DNA of 52,932 nt from Prosthecobacter sp. (lineage in GTDB: Bacteria; Verrucomicrobiota; Verrucomicrobiia; Verrucomicrobiales; Verrucomicrobiaceae), in the NCBI RefSeq assembly GCF_029946185.1, contig NZ_JAQSEA010000101.1, forward strand, positions 1-52,932, written 5' to 3'. This document shows positions 1 through 7,448 of this stretch, in pieces. Every line of letters starts with the position of its first letter. The stretch's first letter is position 1. The notes below the pieces were generated by a model that was not told where the DNA came from, did no database searches, and saw nothing but the letters and a program-made list of their open reading frames with translations. A program made the translations under genes and the position numbers.

Positions 1-162
1 ATCTCCAACTCGCCTATTGTGGAGCTGCTGGCGACCAATTCGACGCCGCAGGCAACGGGGGATAAAGTGACCGCATTGGACATCGCCCCGCTGCTGGCGC
101 AGGCCATCGGCCGCATCCACGGGAACGAGTCTGTCACATCCCTGTTTGACACGCGGGGGTAG
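1..162 (+). CDS. prs: Ribose-phosphate pyrophosphokinase, C-terminal fragment (partial)
   Basis: The window opens inside this gene; only the last 53 codons are present, ending at TAG 160-162. The visible peptide contains a TGDKVTALDIAPLLAQAI-like stretch and ends in GRIHGNESVTSLFD plus three residues, the usual C-terminus of PRPP synthetase, which makes 5-phosphoribosyl 1-diphosphate from ribose 5-phosphate and ATP in the cytoplasm. The following genes, rplY and pth, are its classic bacterial neighbours and strongly support the call. The catalytic parts lie outside the window, so nothing can be said about activity. Confidence 0.88.
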   Translation: MSNSPIVELLATNSTPQATGDKVTALDIAPLLAQAIGRIHGNESVTSLFDTRG

Positions 163-222
163 GCGTGTATTCTCCGCGCCCTTTTTCCAAAACTTAATCT
201 CCTCCAGTGAGGAACCCCGACC

Positions 223-909
223 ATGGCTAAAATTCTCGATCTCCAGGCAGAAGTCCGCACTCAATCCGGTACCAGCGCCGTCAAACGCATGCGCAAGGCA
301 GGCACCATTCCAGCTGCCCTCTATGGTCGCAAGGTGAAGCCTTCCAGCCTCCAGGTGCACGGCAAAACTTTCTCGAAGCTTCTCGCAGGCAGCGCTTCGG
401 ACAATATTCTTGTCTCGCTGAAGATCGCCGGAGAAGAGCAGCTGGCGCTGGTGCAGGAAGTGCAGCACGACTACCTTCGTGGTGGCATTCTGCACATCGA
501 TTTCCACGCAGTGGCCGCCGATGAAGAAATTCACGCCAATGTGCCTGTCACGACGATTGGTGAAGCCAAAGGCCAGAAGCAAGGTGGGATGGTGGAAGCG
601 ATCCATCACGAAATCGAAGTGCGCTGCCTTCCGAAGGATCTGCCAGAAAGCATTGAGATCGACGTCAGCGCCCTCGAAGTCGGCCAAGGCATCCACGTTA
701 GCGAAATCAAGTTCCCTGAAGGTGTCAGCTGCAACTTGGGTGGCGATGTCGTCATCGTGATGTGCGAAGCGCCCAAGGTCGAAGTTGAACCCGAGCCTAC
801 TGCTGCCGCTGCTGGAGCCAAGCCTGCCGCCGCAGCCAAGCCCGCTGCTGGTGCCAAGGCTGCCGCTGCAGCCCCTGCCGCTGCTGCCAAGCCAGCTGCC
901 AAGAAGTAA
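223..909 (+). CDS. rplY: 50S ribosomal protein L25/TL5 (general stress protein Ctc family)
   Basis: This 228-residue protein binds 5S rRNA in the large ribosomal subunit. An N-terminal L25 beta-barrel (about residues 1-95) is followed by the TL5/CTC-type C-terminal domain (about 96-185). The ATG at 223 is preceded by TGAGGA at 208-213, one of the few good Shine-Dalgarno sequences in the window. The last 40 residues are an unusual low-complexity tail of alanine, proline and lysine with AAAKPAA-type repeats ending in AKK; it is probably disordered and basic and may contact rRNA. The gene sits 60 nt after prs and 21 nt before pth, so co-transcription is likely. The family call is secure; the tail's role is unknown. 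Confidence 0.95.
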   Translation: MAKILDLQAEVRTQSGTSAVKRMRKAGTIPAALYGRKVKPSSLQVHGKTFSKLLAGSASDNILVSLKIAGEEQLALVQEVQHDYLRGGILHIDFHAVAADEEIHANVPVTTIGEAKGQKQGGMVEAIHHEIEVRCLPKDLPESIEIDVSALEVGQGIHVSEIKFPEGVSCNLGGDVVIVMCEAPKVEVEPEPTAAAAGAKPAAAAKPAAGAKAAAAAPAAAAKPAAKK

Positions 910-930
910 TTTCTGCACCTTTCCCACGAT

Positions 931-1545
931 GTGGCTTCCAGCGCGGATACAACGAGCAGCGGCGTGAATGCGCCGCGTCTCATTGTGGGCCTCGGCAATC
1001 CCGGCGAAACCTACCGCGACACGCGCCACAACATTGGATTTATGGTGCTGGACGAAATAGCAAGACGCATGGGAGCCGCTTTCCGCGAGGAAAAACGCTG
1101 GTCAGGTCTGGTGGCGAAATTCACGGGTGGTTATCTGCTCAAGCCACTTACGTTTATGAACGAAAGCGGTCGTGCTGTGCAGTCGGTGGGGCATTTCTAC
1201 AAAGCTTCACCCGCGCAAACGCTGGTGGTTTACGACGATGTCGATCTGCCGCTGGGCCGTCTGCGTTTTCGCACCAGCGGCTCCGCTGCCGGACACAATG
1301 GCATCCGATCCCTCATCGCCTCGCTCGGATCAGACGAATTTCCACGACTGAAAGTCGGCATTTCAGCGGCGGATGGCCGCCCTGCCGGGGAACGCATGGT
1401 GGGCCACGTGCTGGGCAAATTCCGCACCGAGGAGCAGACTGAGCTGCAAATCGTCATCCAGCGAGCTGCAGATGCCGTGCTTTCTGCGGTTGATCGCGGC
1501 CTGGAAAACGCCATGAATCTCTTCAACCGACAACCCGAATCTTAA
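931..1545 (+). CDS. pth: Peptidyl-tRNA hydrolase
   Basis: Cytoplasmic enzyme that cleaves the ester bond of peptidyl-tRNAs released from stalled ribosomes. Family signatures are clear: GLGNPGETY with Asn23, the catalytic histidine His33 in TRHNIGF, KPLTFMNESG, the YDDVDLPLG block holding the catalytic Asp, and GSAAGHNGIRSL. With the GTG start at 931 it has 204 residues, slightly above the usual 185-200. A GTG at 964, giving VNAPRLIVGLGNPG, is a plausible shorter start, since the first eleven residues look unconserved and no Shine-Dalgarno sequence precedes either. It is 21 nt after rplY and 19 nt before rpsF and fits a translation-related operon. Confidence 0.95.
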   Translation: MASSADTTSSGVNAPRLIVGLGNPGETYRDTRHNIGFMVLDEIARRMGAAFREEKRWSGLVAKFTGGYLLKPLTFMNESGRAVQSVGHFYKASPAQTLVVYDDVDLPLGRLRFRTSGSAAGHNGIRSLIASLGSDEFPRLKVGISAADGRPAGERMVGHVLGKFRTEEQTELQIVIQRAADAVLSAVDRGLENAMNLFNRQPES

Positions 1546-1564
1546 CCCAACGAAACATACATCT

Positions 1565-1855
1565 ATGAACCGCAAATACGAAGCACTGATCGTGCTCGAC
1601 ACCAAAGGCAAAGAAGAAACCGTTGACTCCCTCGTCAGCACCATCAGCAAGGACATGGAAAAGTCCGGCCTGAAGCTTGAGCAGATCGACAACATGGGCA
1701 AACGCAAGTTTCCCTTCAACCCACGTCACGTTGAAGGTGGTCACTTCATCAACATCCAGTTCTCCGGTGAACCTGCCGCCCTGGACAGCCTTCGTTCCAA
1801 GCTGAAGCTGAACGAAAACGTGTATCAGCAGTATTACCTGAAGCGCAGCGCGTAG
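1565..1855 (+). CDS. rpsF: 30S ribosomal protein S6
   Basis: The 96-residue product matches S6 along its whole length: MNRKYEALIVLDTKG at the start, the DNMGKRKFPFNPRHVEGGHF core and a C-terminal YQQYYLKRSA. S6 forms a complex with S18 on the central domain of 16S rRNA. The usual partners downstream of rpsF (ssb, rpsR, rplI) are absent; a strong intrinsic terminator begins 25 nt after the stop, so here rpsF ends the prs-rplY-pth-rpsF unit. No convincing Shine-Dalgarno sequence precedes the ATG. Confidence 0.95.
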   Translation: MNRKYEALIVLDTKGKEETVDSLVSTISKDMEKSGLKLEQIDNMGKRKFPFNPRHVEGGHFINIQFSGEPAALDSLRSKLKLNENVYQQYYLKRSA

Positions 1856-1879
1856 TCCGCCCAGTCGTTTTTTTCATCA

Positions 1880-1920
1880 CCCCGGTTTCGCGTTCATGCG
1901 CGAGCCGGGGTTTTGTTTTT
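1880..1920 (+). terminator. Intrinsic terminator after rpsF
   Basis: Stem CCCCGG (1880-1885) pairs with CCGGGG (1905-1910), with an inner CGCG/CGCG stem (1889-1892 with 1899-1902) around a TTCATG loop, followed by a T-rich tract (1911-1920, interrupted by one G). This is a textbook rho-independent terminator. Confidence 0.9.
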
Positions 1921-2103
1921 GGTGATGAGTGGAGCCGTATGACGCCGCGTTCCCTATGGATTGTCGAAGATCCGATTTTTGATTGTTGAGGTTTTCCTTG
2001 GCCCCGCCTCTTCCGGGTGTGGATGGACTTGACCCTCCGCAGCCTCTGCGCACACTCGCTTTCTCTTTCTCACCCACCCCAAACTTTAGAACAGCTACTT
2101 TTT

Positions 2104-3330
2104 ATGAGCCGGAAAATTCGTTATGGCATGATCGGCGGCGGACGCGGCGCCTTCATTGGCGGCGTCCACCGCATCGCAGCATCAATCGATCAGCAGATTG
2201 AACTCGTCTGTGGCGCTTTTTCCTCCGACCCACAGCGCTCCAAGGACAGCGGCGCTGATTTCTTTCTGCCCGCCGAGCGCTGCTACGCCAACTACGAAGA
2301 GATGCTCCGCACCGAGGCCGCGCTGCCTGCGGACAAGCGCATGGACTTCGTCTCCATCGTCACGCCAAACCACCTGCACTTCCCTGCTGCCAAAGCCGCG
2401 CTGGAGGCCGGCTTCCACGTACTCTCAGACAAGCCCGCCACCTTCAACCTCGCGCAGGCCAAGGAGCTCGCGGAGATCGTCAAGACCACTGGCAAGCTCT
2501 ACGGTGTCACCTACAACTACACCGGCTACCCGCTCATGCGTCAGGCCCGGCAGATGATCGAAGAAGGCAAACTCGGCGAGATCCGTAAAGTCGTCGTTGA
2601 ATACCCGCAGGGCTGGCTCGCCACCATGCTGGAAAACACTGGGCAGAAGCAGGCCTCCTGGCGCGTCGATCCCGCCATCTGCGGTGCCGCTGGCTGCATG
2701 GGAGACATCGGCACTCACGCCATCAATCTCGCCGAATACGTCACCGGTTTGCACATCAAGGAGCTCGCTGCCGATCTCACCATCTTCCTCGCCAAAGAAG
2801 GCCGCCGTCTGGAAGACGATGGTAACGTGCTGCTGCGCTTCACCAACGGTGCCAAGGGTGTGCTGCACTCCAGCCAGATCAGCATCGGCTGTGAAAACAA
2901 CCTCAGCCTCCGCGTCTATGGCTCCCTCGGCGGCATCGAATGGTCCCAGCTTGATCCCAACACGATGATCGTCACCTCCTTGGACAAGCCCAAACAGATC
3001 TACCGCACCAGCATGGGCTACCTCGGCAGCGCCGCCGCCGCCTGCTCCCGCACCCCTGCCGGACACCCCGAAGGCTACCTGGAAGGCTTCGCCAACATCT
3101 ACAAAAACTTCGCCAACCACGTCCGTGCTGTGAGCGCTGGCACCGCGCCGAACCCGCTCGACATGGACTACCCGACCATTGAAGAAGGCGTCGCAGGCAT
3201 GGCCTTCATCGAAGCCGTCGTCGCCTCCTCCGCGAACAACGCCGCCTGGACCCCGCTGGACTACACTCCGACGACGCGTGCGAAGTATGGCGATGCGACG
3301 CTGACGAGCGATCGCGGTGGTTTGGCGTAA
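2104..3330 (+). CDS. Gfo/Idh/MocA family NAD(P)-dependent oxidoreductase
   Basis: A 408-residue Rossmann-fold oxidoreductase of the glucose-fructose oxidoreductase/inositol dehydrogenase/MocA family, which generally oxidises hydroxyls of sugars or polyols. The dinucleotide-binding glycine cluster [11 protein letters not shown] lies at residues 10-20. The usual EKP signature appears as DKP (residues 109-111, in [10 protein letters not shown]), and the C-terminal alpha/beta domain contains the [16 protein letters not shown] segment with a putative catalytic His. The ATG at 2104 was chosen because the family begins just before the Rossmann strand; the open frame extends to 2017 but adds unconserved residues. 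No signal peptide is visible, so it is probably cytoplasmic. It stands alone between two terminators. Substrate unknown. Confidence 0.9.
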   Translation: MSRKIRYGMIGGGRGAFIGGVHRIAASIDQQIELVCGAFSSDPQRSKDSGADFFLPAERCYANYEEMLRTEAALPADKRMDFVSIVTPNHLHFPAAKAALEAGFHVLSDKPATFNLAQAKELAEIVKTTGKLYGVTYNYTGYPLMRQARQMIEEGKLGEIRKVVVEYPQGWLATMLENTGQKQASWRVDPAICGAAGCMGDIGTHAINLAEYVTGLHIKELAADLTIFLAKEGRRLEDDGNVLLRFTNGAKGVLHSSQISIGCENNLSLRVYGSLGGIEWSQLDPNTMIVTSLDKPKQIYRTSMGYLGSAAAACSRTPAGHPEGYLEGFANIYKNFANHVRAVSAGTAPNPLDMDYPTIEEGVAGMAFIEAVVASSANNAAWTPLDYTPTTRAKYGDATLTSDRGGLA

Positions 3331-3347
3331 TACGCGAGATCATTCAC

Positions 3348-3383
3348 GGGGAAAACGGGCCATGCGCTCGTTCTCCCCTTTTT
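3348..3383 (+). terminator. Intrinsic terminator after the Gfo/Idh/MocA gene
   Basis: GGGGAAAACG (3348-3357) pairs with CGTTCTCCCC (3369-3378) with one mismatch, loop of 11 nt, followed immediately by TTTTT (3379-3383). Confidence 0.8.
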
Positions 3384-3419
3384 GTTGAGGGGCGCGTTCG
3401 GGGACGCTACCTGCCTCCC

Positions 3420-3457
3420 TGCCATGCCAAGCTTGCCGACATCTCTCTGTCATGGCA
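3420..3457. promoter_or_regulatory. Inverted repeat overlapping the vapB-like promoter (candidate operator)
   Basis: TGCCATG at 3420-3426 is matched by its reverse complement CATGGCA at 3451-3457, 24 nt apart; the right half overlaps the -10 element. Antitoxins of type II systems usually repress their own operon through such repeats. Binding is inferred; 7-bp arms could occur by chance. Confidence 0.4.
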
Positions 3458-3461
3458 TAAT
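3433..3461 (+). promoter_or_regulatory. Sigma-70-like promoter for the vapBC-like operon
   Basis: TTGCCG (3433-3438), a 17-nt spacer, and CATAAT (3456-3461) with an upstream TG (3453-3454) as an extended -10. The -10 ends 6 nt before the ATG at 3468, so transcription should begin at about the start codon, giving a leaderless message. Confidence 0.5.
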
Positions 3462-3467
3462 CCGACC

Positions 3468-3701
3468 ATGAGTACTCTGGTCGAAATCGAAAGCGCCGTG
3501 ACCACACTCCCGCCACAGCAGCAGGAGTGTCTTCTCGTCTGGCTGCAATCGCAGGTGTCCAAAAATTTCAAACCTGTCACGAAAGCGACCACAGAACGGC
3601 GAGCGTGGCTGCAACGTCTTGTGGAGCGACGCGAACGTGGACGTACCGGCCAACCGGGGACGCCACTGCAACAAATCATGGATGACCTTCGGGGCAACTG
3701 A
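3468..3701 (+). CDS. Putative VapB-like antitoxin
   Basis: A 77-residue protein with an N-terminal helical LVEIESAVTTLPPQQQE segment of the kind seen in small antitoxins paired with PIN toxins, and a basic, presumably unstructured C-terminal half (RRAWLQRLVERRERGR) that could wrap the toxin. It ends 6 nt before a PIN-domain gene on the same strand, the standard antitoxin-toxin order. Expected roles, from the family, are to neutralise the toxin and repress the operon. No classical ribbon-helix-helix or AbrB motif is obvious, so the assignment rests mainly on size and position. There is no leader or Shine-Dalgarno sequence; see the promoter entry. Confidence 0.72.
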   Translation: MSTLVEIESAVTTLPPQQQECLLVWLQSQVSKNFKPVTKATTERRAWLQRLVERRERGRTGQPGTPLQQIMDDLRGN

Positions 3702-3707
3702 TCTCCG

Positions 3708-4142
3708 ATGGCACACTGGGACACATCAGCCTTGTTGAAGCTTTTGCTGGCCGAAGCCGACAGCACATCGTTTGTCGCTCTAGCCGCGAGGTCGGCACCT
3801 CTTGTCACCGCGTTCATCGCCCGACACGAAGCACAGGCCGCTTTTTTTCGGCGCGAGAGCGAGAATGCATTGCCCGTGGGTGAAGCCGACCTGCTATACC
3901 AGGACATGCTGGCCGACATCGCCAACGGGGACATTGTGGAAATACCCCTCACTTCAGCACTGGAGGCCGAATATGGAGCCGTGCTGCGCCGCTGCCTCTT
4001 GCATTCGCCGCCTGTTTTCGTGCGTACCAATGATGCCTTGCATCTGGCCTCAGCCAAATTGGCAGGCGAACAAGAATTCATTTCTGCAGACATCCGCCAG
4101 CGTGCCGCCGCATTGCATCTGGGTTTCACGGTTCTGCCGTGA
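3708..4142 (+). CDS. PIN-domain ribonuclease toxin, VapC-like
   Basis: A 144-residue PIN-domain protein with the four acidic metal-binding residues in the expected order: Asp5 (WDTSALLKL), Glu41 (ARHEAQAAFF), Asp109 (TNDALHLASA) and Asp128 (SADIRQR). PIN toxins cleave RNA using Mg2+ or Mn2+ and are held inactive by the antitoxin encoded upstream. The length matches the family and the frame looks intact, so it should be functional. It ends 28 nt from the convergent TIR-domain gene; the pair may form a small defence or stability island. Confidence 0.85.
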   Translation: MAHWDTSALLKLLLAEADSTSFVALAARSAPLVTAFIARHEAQAAFFRRESENALPVGEADLLYQDMLADIANGDIVEIPLTSALEAEYGAVLRRCLLHSPPVFVRTNDALHLASAKLAGEQEFISADIRQRAAALHLGFTVLP

Positions 4143-4170
4143 AGGGCGGAACCTGCGGAAATTCACCGCA

Positions 4171-5034
4171 CTAAGGGTTTGGGGAGAGCGTCGAAAAATC
4201 GGCAGTGCCATCCCTGAGAATCCAATACTCAAACTTTAATCGGTCCTTCGGCTTTCCACGAGAATCGTCATCAATTTCCAGAATTTGTATCACCCCATAA
4301 ATCCCTCTATCGTTCTGGAACACGACAAACCTCCCAATTTCAGGTCTTCGATTTTGGCTCGTGAAATCCAAATCGGCAACATTAGTCAAATCAGTCAGAC
4401 GTGCTCCTTTAGGAGCGACCGCAATGCCTCGAACTCCAGAGCCATTGGAGGAACACTGGATTGAACGGTCACTTGACTTGCTCCAGCGAGTTTCAATTTC
4501 GAACAACCCATCGCCTATCCTGAAGTTTCCGTCGTGGCTGGAGTAATCAAACTCAGCTTTGCCAGCTTCACCAGGGCACTTTGGCGAAGGAACTCGATTC
4601 GCCTTTATCTTTCTCGTTTCGATGCCGAGCTTTTCACAAACCAGGAATGCCACCTCCATAGGCGAGTGCTTTCTCAGGTCGATGTAGCCAGTCGTATGCA
4701 GCATCCCTGGAATCTCAGTATCATCAAACTTTGCAGGCAGGATGTATTCTGCGGATTCTTCGAATGCTCGAGACTGAGCAGCTTTTCGTTCATGGTTCGG
4801 CCATAACTTATTCGCGTAATGCTTTGAGCAAAACATCAAAGTGTAACGGGCCTTTGTCCGATAGATTTGAGTGAGATGAACATAAAGATCCTTGCCCCAC
4901 AAATCGGCTTTTTCGTATTCATCGTAAAACACCCGTACACCAAGAGATTTCAGATTCTCGGCAACCATGTCCACGTATGAGCGATCTTCTCCAGCGAAGG
5001 AAAGCGCCATGTCGTATTCTGGAGAATTGCTCAT
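4171..5034 (-). CDS. TIR-domain protein with uncharacterised C-terminal domain (candidate antiphage NADase)
   Basis: A 287-residue protein. Residues 5-140 form a TIR domain: YDMALSFAGEDR as strand A and box 1, VRVFYDEYEKADLWGKDL after strand B, and SKHYANKLWPNHERKAA, in which Glu82 occupies the catalytic position of NAD-cleaving TIRs (the WC..E pattern, here WPNHE). Residues 150-287 are a separate, apparently beta-rich region with the motif FEIETRWSKSSDRSIQ, not matched to a named family. The start at 5034 (MSNSPEYD) is preferred because it lies directly before the TIR domain; a frame-compatible ATG at 5094 adds 20 unlikely residues. By eye the gene is clearly poorer in GC than its neighbours, consistent with transfer. 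Bacterial TIR proteins are often phage-triggered NADases; that role here is inference. Confidence 0.83.
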   Translation of the reverse strand: MSNSPEYDMALSFAGEDRSYVDMVAENLKSLGVRVFYDEYEKADLWGKDLYVHLTQIYRTKARYTLMFCSKHYANKLWPNHERKAAQSRAFEESAEYILPAKFDDTEIPGMLHTTGYIDLRKHSPMEVAFLVCEKLGIETRKIKANRVPSPKCPGEAGKAEFDYSSHDGNFRIGDGLFEIETRWSKSSDRSIQCSSNGSGVRGIAVAPKGARLTDLTNVADLDFTSQNRRPEIGRFVVFQNDRGIYGVIQILEIDDDSRGKPKDRLKFEYWILRDGTADFSTLSPNP

Positions 5035-5112
5035 TTTCCATCGTTGGTTAGCAAAACGGGGAGAACAAGCACCATCGCTCATTCTCCCCGTCATTGTGAA
5101 TCATCCGTCAGC

Positions 5113-6195
5113 TCAAATAGTCACCGGCTTGCCCGACTTCGCGGAGGCATAGACGGCGTCGATCACCTGCATCAGGCGCAGGGCCTCCTCGGGGGTGTTC
5201 AGGGCGGGGGCCTTGCCTTCGAGAGCTTCGATGAAGTTCGCGGCGGAGCCGATGCGACCCATGTCTTCACAGGCGGGGACGGTGATTTTGCGGTCCACGC
5301 TGTTGCCGTTTTCCTGCACGTAGAGTTCGCAGCTGTCGATGGCGGTGTTGTCCAGACCGTCGATGGCGAAGAGGCGCTCCACCTTGCCGCCGGCCTTGGT
5401 GCCCTGGAAGACCACGGAGACTTCCTCGCGCTTGATCATCTCAGCCCAGGAGACCTGAAGGCTGAGGACCTGTCCGGTCTTAAACATCACAAAACCGTGC
5501 GCCGCGTTTTCCACATCGGTGGTGCCGCCCACGCGGTCCGGGATGCCCCAGGGGCCTTTGAACTGCTTGTCCTGGATGAAGTCCGTGAAGGTCTGGCCCA
5601 TCACGTAGGCAGGCTCGGGGTAGCCCATGAAGTACATGGCGAGGTCCACCATGTGCAGCAGGTCGATGAGCGCGCCACCACCGGCCAGCGCCTTGGTGGT
5701 GAACCAGCCGCCAAAGCCGGGGATGCCCGTGCGGCGGATCCACTTCGCCTGCGCAGAATTGATTCGGCCCACCACACCATCGTCGATGTACTGCTTCATC
5801 GCCCGGGACTCAGGACGTGCGCGATTGTTGAAGTTGAAGAGAACTTTCTTCCCAGCAGCCTTCGCGGCCACGATGATTTCCTTCACCTCCTTCGCATTCA
5901 GCGCCGGGGGCTTCTCAGAGAAGACGTGCTTGCCAGCTTTGAGGCACTGAATCACCAGTGGCTTGTGAAATTTGTTAGGCACGATCACGCTCACCGCCTT
6001 GATCTCCGGGCTGCCCTTCAGCATGGCCTCCACGGATTCATAAGAAGTGGCGATGCCGTACTTCTCCGCCGCCCGGGCTGCCGCCCCCGGAGCCGCATCG
6101 GCCACGGCCACGATCTCCGCGCCCGCCTGGCGGAAACCCGCCGCGTGATACTGCAACATGCCGCCTGCTCCGATGACTCCGACTTTGATGGCCAT
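5113..6195 (-). CDS. Gfo/Idh/MocA family NAD(P)-dependent oxidoreductase
   Basis: A 360-residue cytoplasmic-type oxidoreductase. The N-terminal Rossmann fold starts at once with VGVIGAGGMLQ (residues 5-15); the canonical EKP motif lies at 94-96 (HVFSEKPPALN), and the C-terminal domain carries the GGGALIDLLHMVDLAMYFMG segment, whose Asp and His residues are the usual catalytic positions. It is full length and more canonical than the paralogue at 2104-3330. The ATG at 6195 has no clear Shine-Dalgarno sequence. It diverges from the GNAT gene across 137 nt. Family members convert sugars, inositols or their keto derivatives; the substrate cannot be read from sequence. Confidence 0.92.
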   Translation of the reverse strand: MAIKVGVIGAGGMLQYHAAGFRQAGAEIVAVADAAPGAAARAAEKYGIATSYESVEAMLKGSPEIKAVSVIVPNKFHKPLVIQCLKAGKHVFSEKPPALNAKEVKEIIVAAKAAGKKVLFNFNNRARPESRAMKQYIDDGVVGRINSAQAKWIRRTGIPGFGGWFTTKALAGGGALIDLLHMVDLAMYFMGYPEPAYVMGQTFTDFIQDKQFKGPWGIPDRVGGTTDVENAAHGFVMFKTGQVLSLQVSWAEMIKREEVSVVFQGTKAGGKVERLFAIDGLDNTAIDSCELYVQENGNSVDRKITVPACEDMGRIGSAANFIEALEGKAPALNTPEEALRLMQVIDAVYASAKSGKPVTI

Positions 6196-6332
6196 ATAAA
6201 TGTGTTCGTTAAGTTGATTGGTGAATTTGACTGAGGGCCGCGAGAATGGAGATTCAGAGCCACCGAGTCAAGATTTGAAAATAGAGCCTGCCAACCGACA
6301 CCGTTCATAGTTCGCCTCACCCCACCTGCCGC

Positions 6333-6824
6333 ATGCCAGTCACCACTCGCCCCGCCATGCTCGCCGACCTCCCGGCCATCAACGCGATTTACAATCACTA
6401 CGTTGAGCACAGCACCTGCACCTACCAAACCGTGCCCAGCACAGCGGAGGAACGGCGCGACTGGTTTGACGCACACGGCCCGGAGCATCCCGTGATCGTG
6501 GCCGAGGAGGATGAAATCGTCATCGGCTGGGGCTCCCTCAGCCGCTTTCATCCGCGCCAAGCCTACTGCCACAGCGTGGAGGATTCCATCTATCTGCATC
6601 ACGAGCACCAGGGCAAAGGCCTCGGCAGCTTGGTGCTCGGCGAGCTCCTCGCGCTGGCTAAAAAGATCGGCCATCACACCGTCCTCGGCGGCATCGATGC
6701 CGATCAGGCCGGCAGCATTGCCCTGCATGCCAAATTCGGCTTCGTCAAAGTCTCCCACCTCAAGGAAGTCGGGCACAAGCACGGCCGCTGGCTCGATGTG
6801 CTGTGGATGCAGAAGATGCTGTAG
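6333..6824 (+). CDS. GNAT family N-acetyltransferase (phosphinothricin acetyltransferase-like)
   Basis: This 163-residue protein has the full GNAT fold: N-terminal RPAMLADLPAINAIYNHYV, central EDSIYLHHEHQGKGLGSLVLGELL with the acetyl-CoA pyrophosphate loop (HQGKGLGS, matching Q/R-x-x-G-x-G/A), and C-terminal AGSIALHAKFGFVKV. The arrangement resembles the Pat/YncA subgroup, which acetylates amino groups of methionine derivatives or phosphinothricin. The substrate is not determinable here. It is divergent from the oxidoreductase upstream and followed 65 nt later by the likely start of the nucleotidyltransferase gene. Confidence 0.9.
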   Translation: MPVTTRPAMLADLPAINAIYNHYVEHSTCTYQTVPSTAEERRDWFDAHGPEHPVIVAEEDEIVIGWGSLSRFHPRQAYCHSVEDSIYLHHEHQGKGLGSLVLGELLALAKKIGHHTVLGGIDADQAGSIALHAKFGFVKVSHLKEVGHKHGRWLDVLWMQKML

Positions 6825-6889
6825 AGCTTCCACGGCTTGGATACAGTGCAGCAAGCTTGCGCAGCCGGTGCGGGCGGTTATGCTTCTGC

Positions 6890-7276
6890 GTGTTCCAGTC
6901 ACCTCCAGCACGGCCCGACTTGCAGCGTCTCAGCGCAGCGGTCCAGACTGTCTGTCAGCGCCACGCCGTCGCGCGAATGGAGTTGTTTGGATCTCGTGCC
7001 AATGGACAAGCCCATGATGGCAGCGACTACGACTTCCTCGTCGAATTTTTGCCCCAGGCGAATGCGGGCCTGCTGGAAATGGGAGGTTTGAAAGAAGACC
7101 TCGAGCAGCAACTCGGACATCCCGTCGATTTGCTCAGCCGCCCAGCAGTCGAGCGCAGCCGCAATCCCTATCGCCGCCGCGCCATCCTCGCAGCGCCCGT
7201 AACCGTGTATTCGCTCCACTGCTCCACCGGCACCGCATCATTCTACAACAAGCCTGTAGGGCTGCCACAACCGTAG
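6890..7276 (+). CDS. MNT-type nucleotidyltransferase domain protein
   Basis: A small protein of the minimal nucleotidyltransferase (MNT) family. The core is LFGSRANGQAHDGSDYDFLV: the GS pair and two catalytic aspartates (Asp46 and Asp48 from the GTG at 6890), with a third in HPVDLL (Asp80). All metal-binding residues are present, so it should be active; some MNTs AMPylate a HEPN toxin partner. The start is uncertain: GTG 6890 (128 residues) puts the family's leading helix at the N-terminus, while an ATG at 6803 (157 residues) would overlap the GNAT gene by 22 nt. No HEPN gene follows. The last 20 residues look like read-through into non-conserved sequence. Confidence 0.75.
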   Translation: MFQSPPARPDLQRLSAAVQTVCQRHAVARMELFGSRANGQAHDGSDYDFLVEFLPQANAGLLEMGGLKEDLEQQLGHPVDLLSRPAVERSRNPYRRRAILAAPVTVYSLHCSTGTASFYNKPVGLPQP

Positions 7277-7296
7277 CCGTGGGTGCCAACCCACGG
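7277..7296. repeat. Perfect 8-bp hairpin directly after the MNT gene
   Basis: CCGTGGGT (7277-7284), loop GCCA, ACCCACGG (7289-7296), starting at the base after the TAG of the nucleotidyltransferase gene. There is no T-run, so it is not a standard terminator; it could stabilise the mRNA 3' end or be a unit of a dispersed palindromic repeat. No second copy was noticed in this window. The remainder of the gap to 7448 shows nothing recognisable. Confidence 0.5.
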
Positions 7297-7448
7297 TACG
7301 CGCCCAGTCCCCATTCACCTCAGCGGAACCGCATAGCGGTGAAACAAATCGTGCGCATGGCCTTGTCTCAGCATGGCCGCCCCAGCCCCACTCTTGACCT
7401 TTTCCACGCAACCCGCTAGAACCGGCGCGCAGCGAACGTCTTCACGCC

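Noticed and set aside
2017..2103. Upstream in-frame extension of the first Gfo/Idh/MocA gene
   Set aside because: The added residues are not conserved-looking, and the ATG at 2104 precedes the Rossmann strand at the usual distance.
5044..6234. 396-residue open frame on the plus strand opposite the Gfo/Idh/MocA gene
   Set aside because: It is the antisense shadow of a clear oxidoreductase; its His- and Gly-rich sequence has no recognisable domain. The same applies to the long antisense frames at 9143-10768, 19556-20749, 25339-26841 and 46714-48222.
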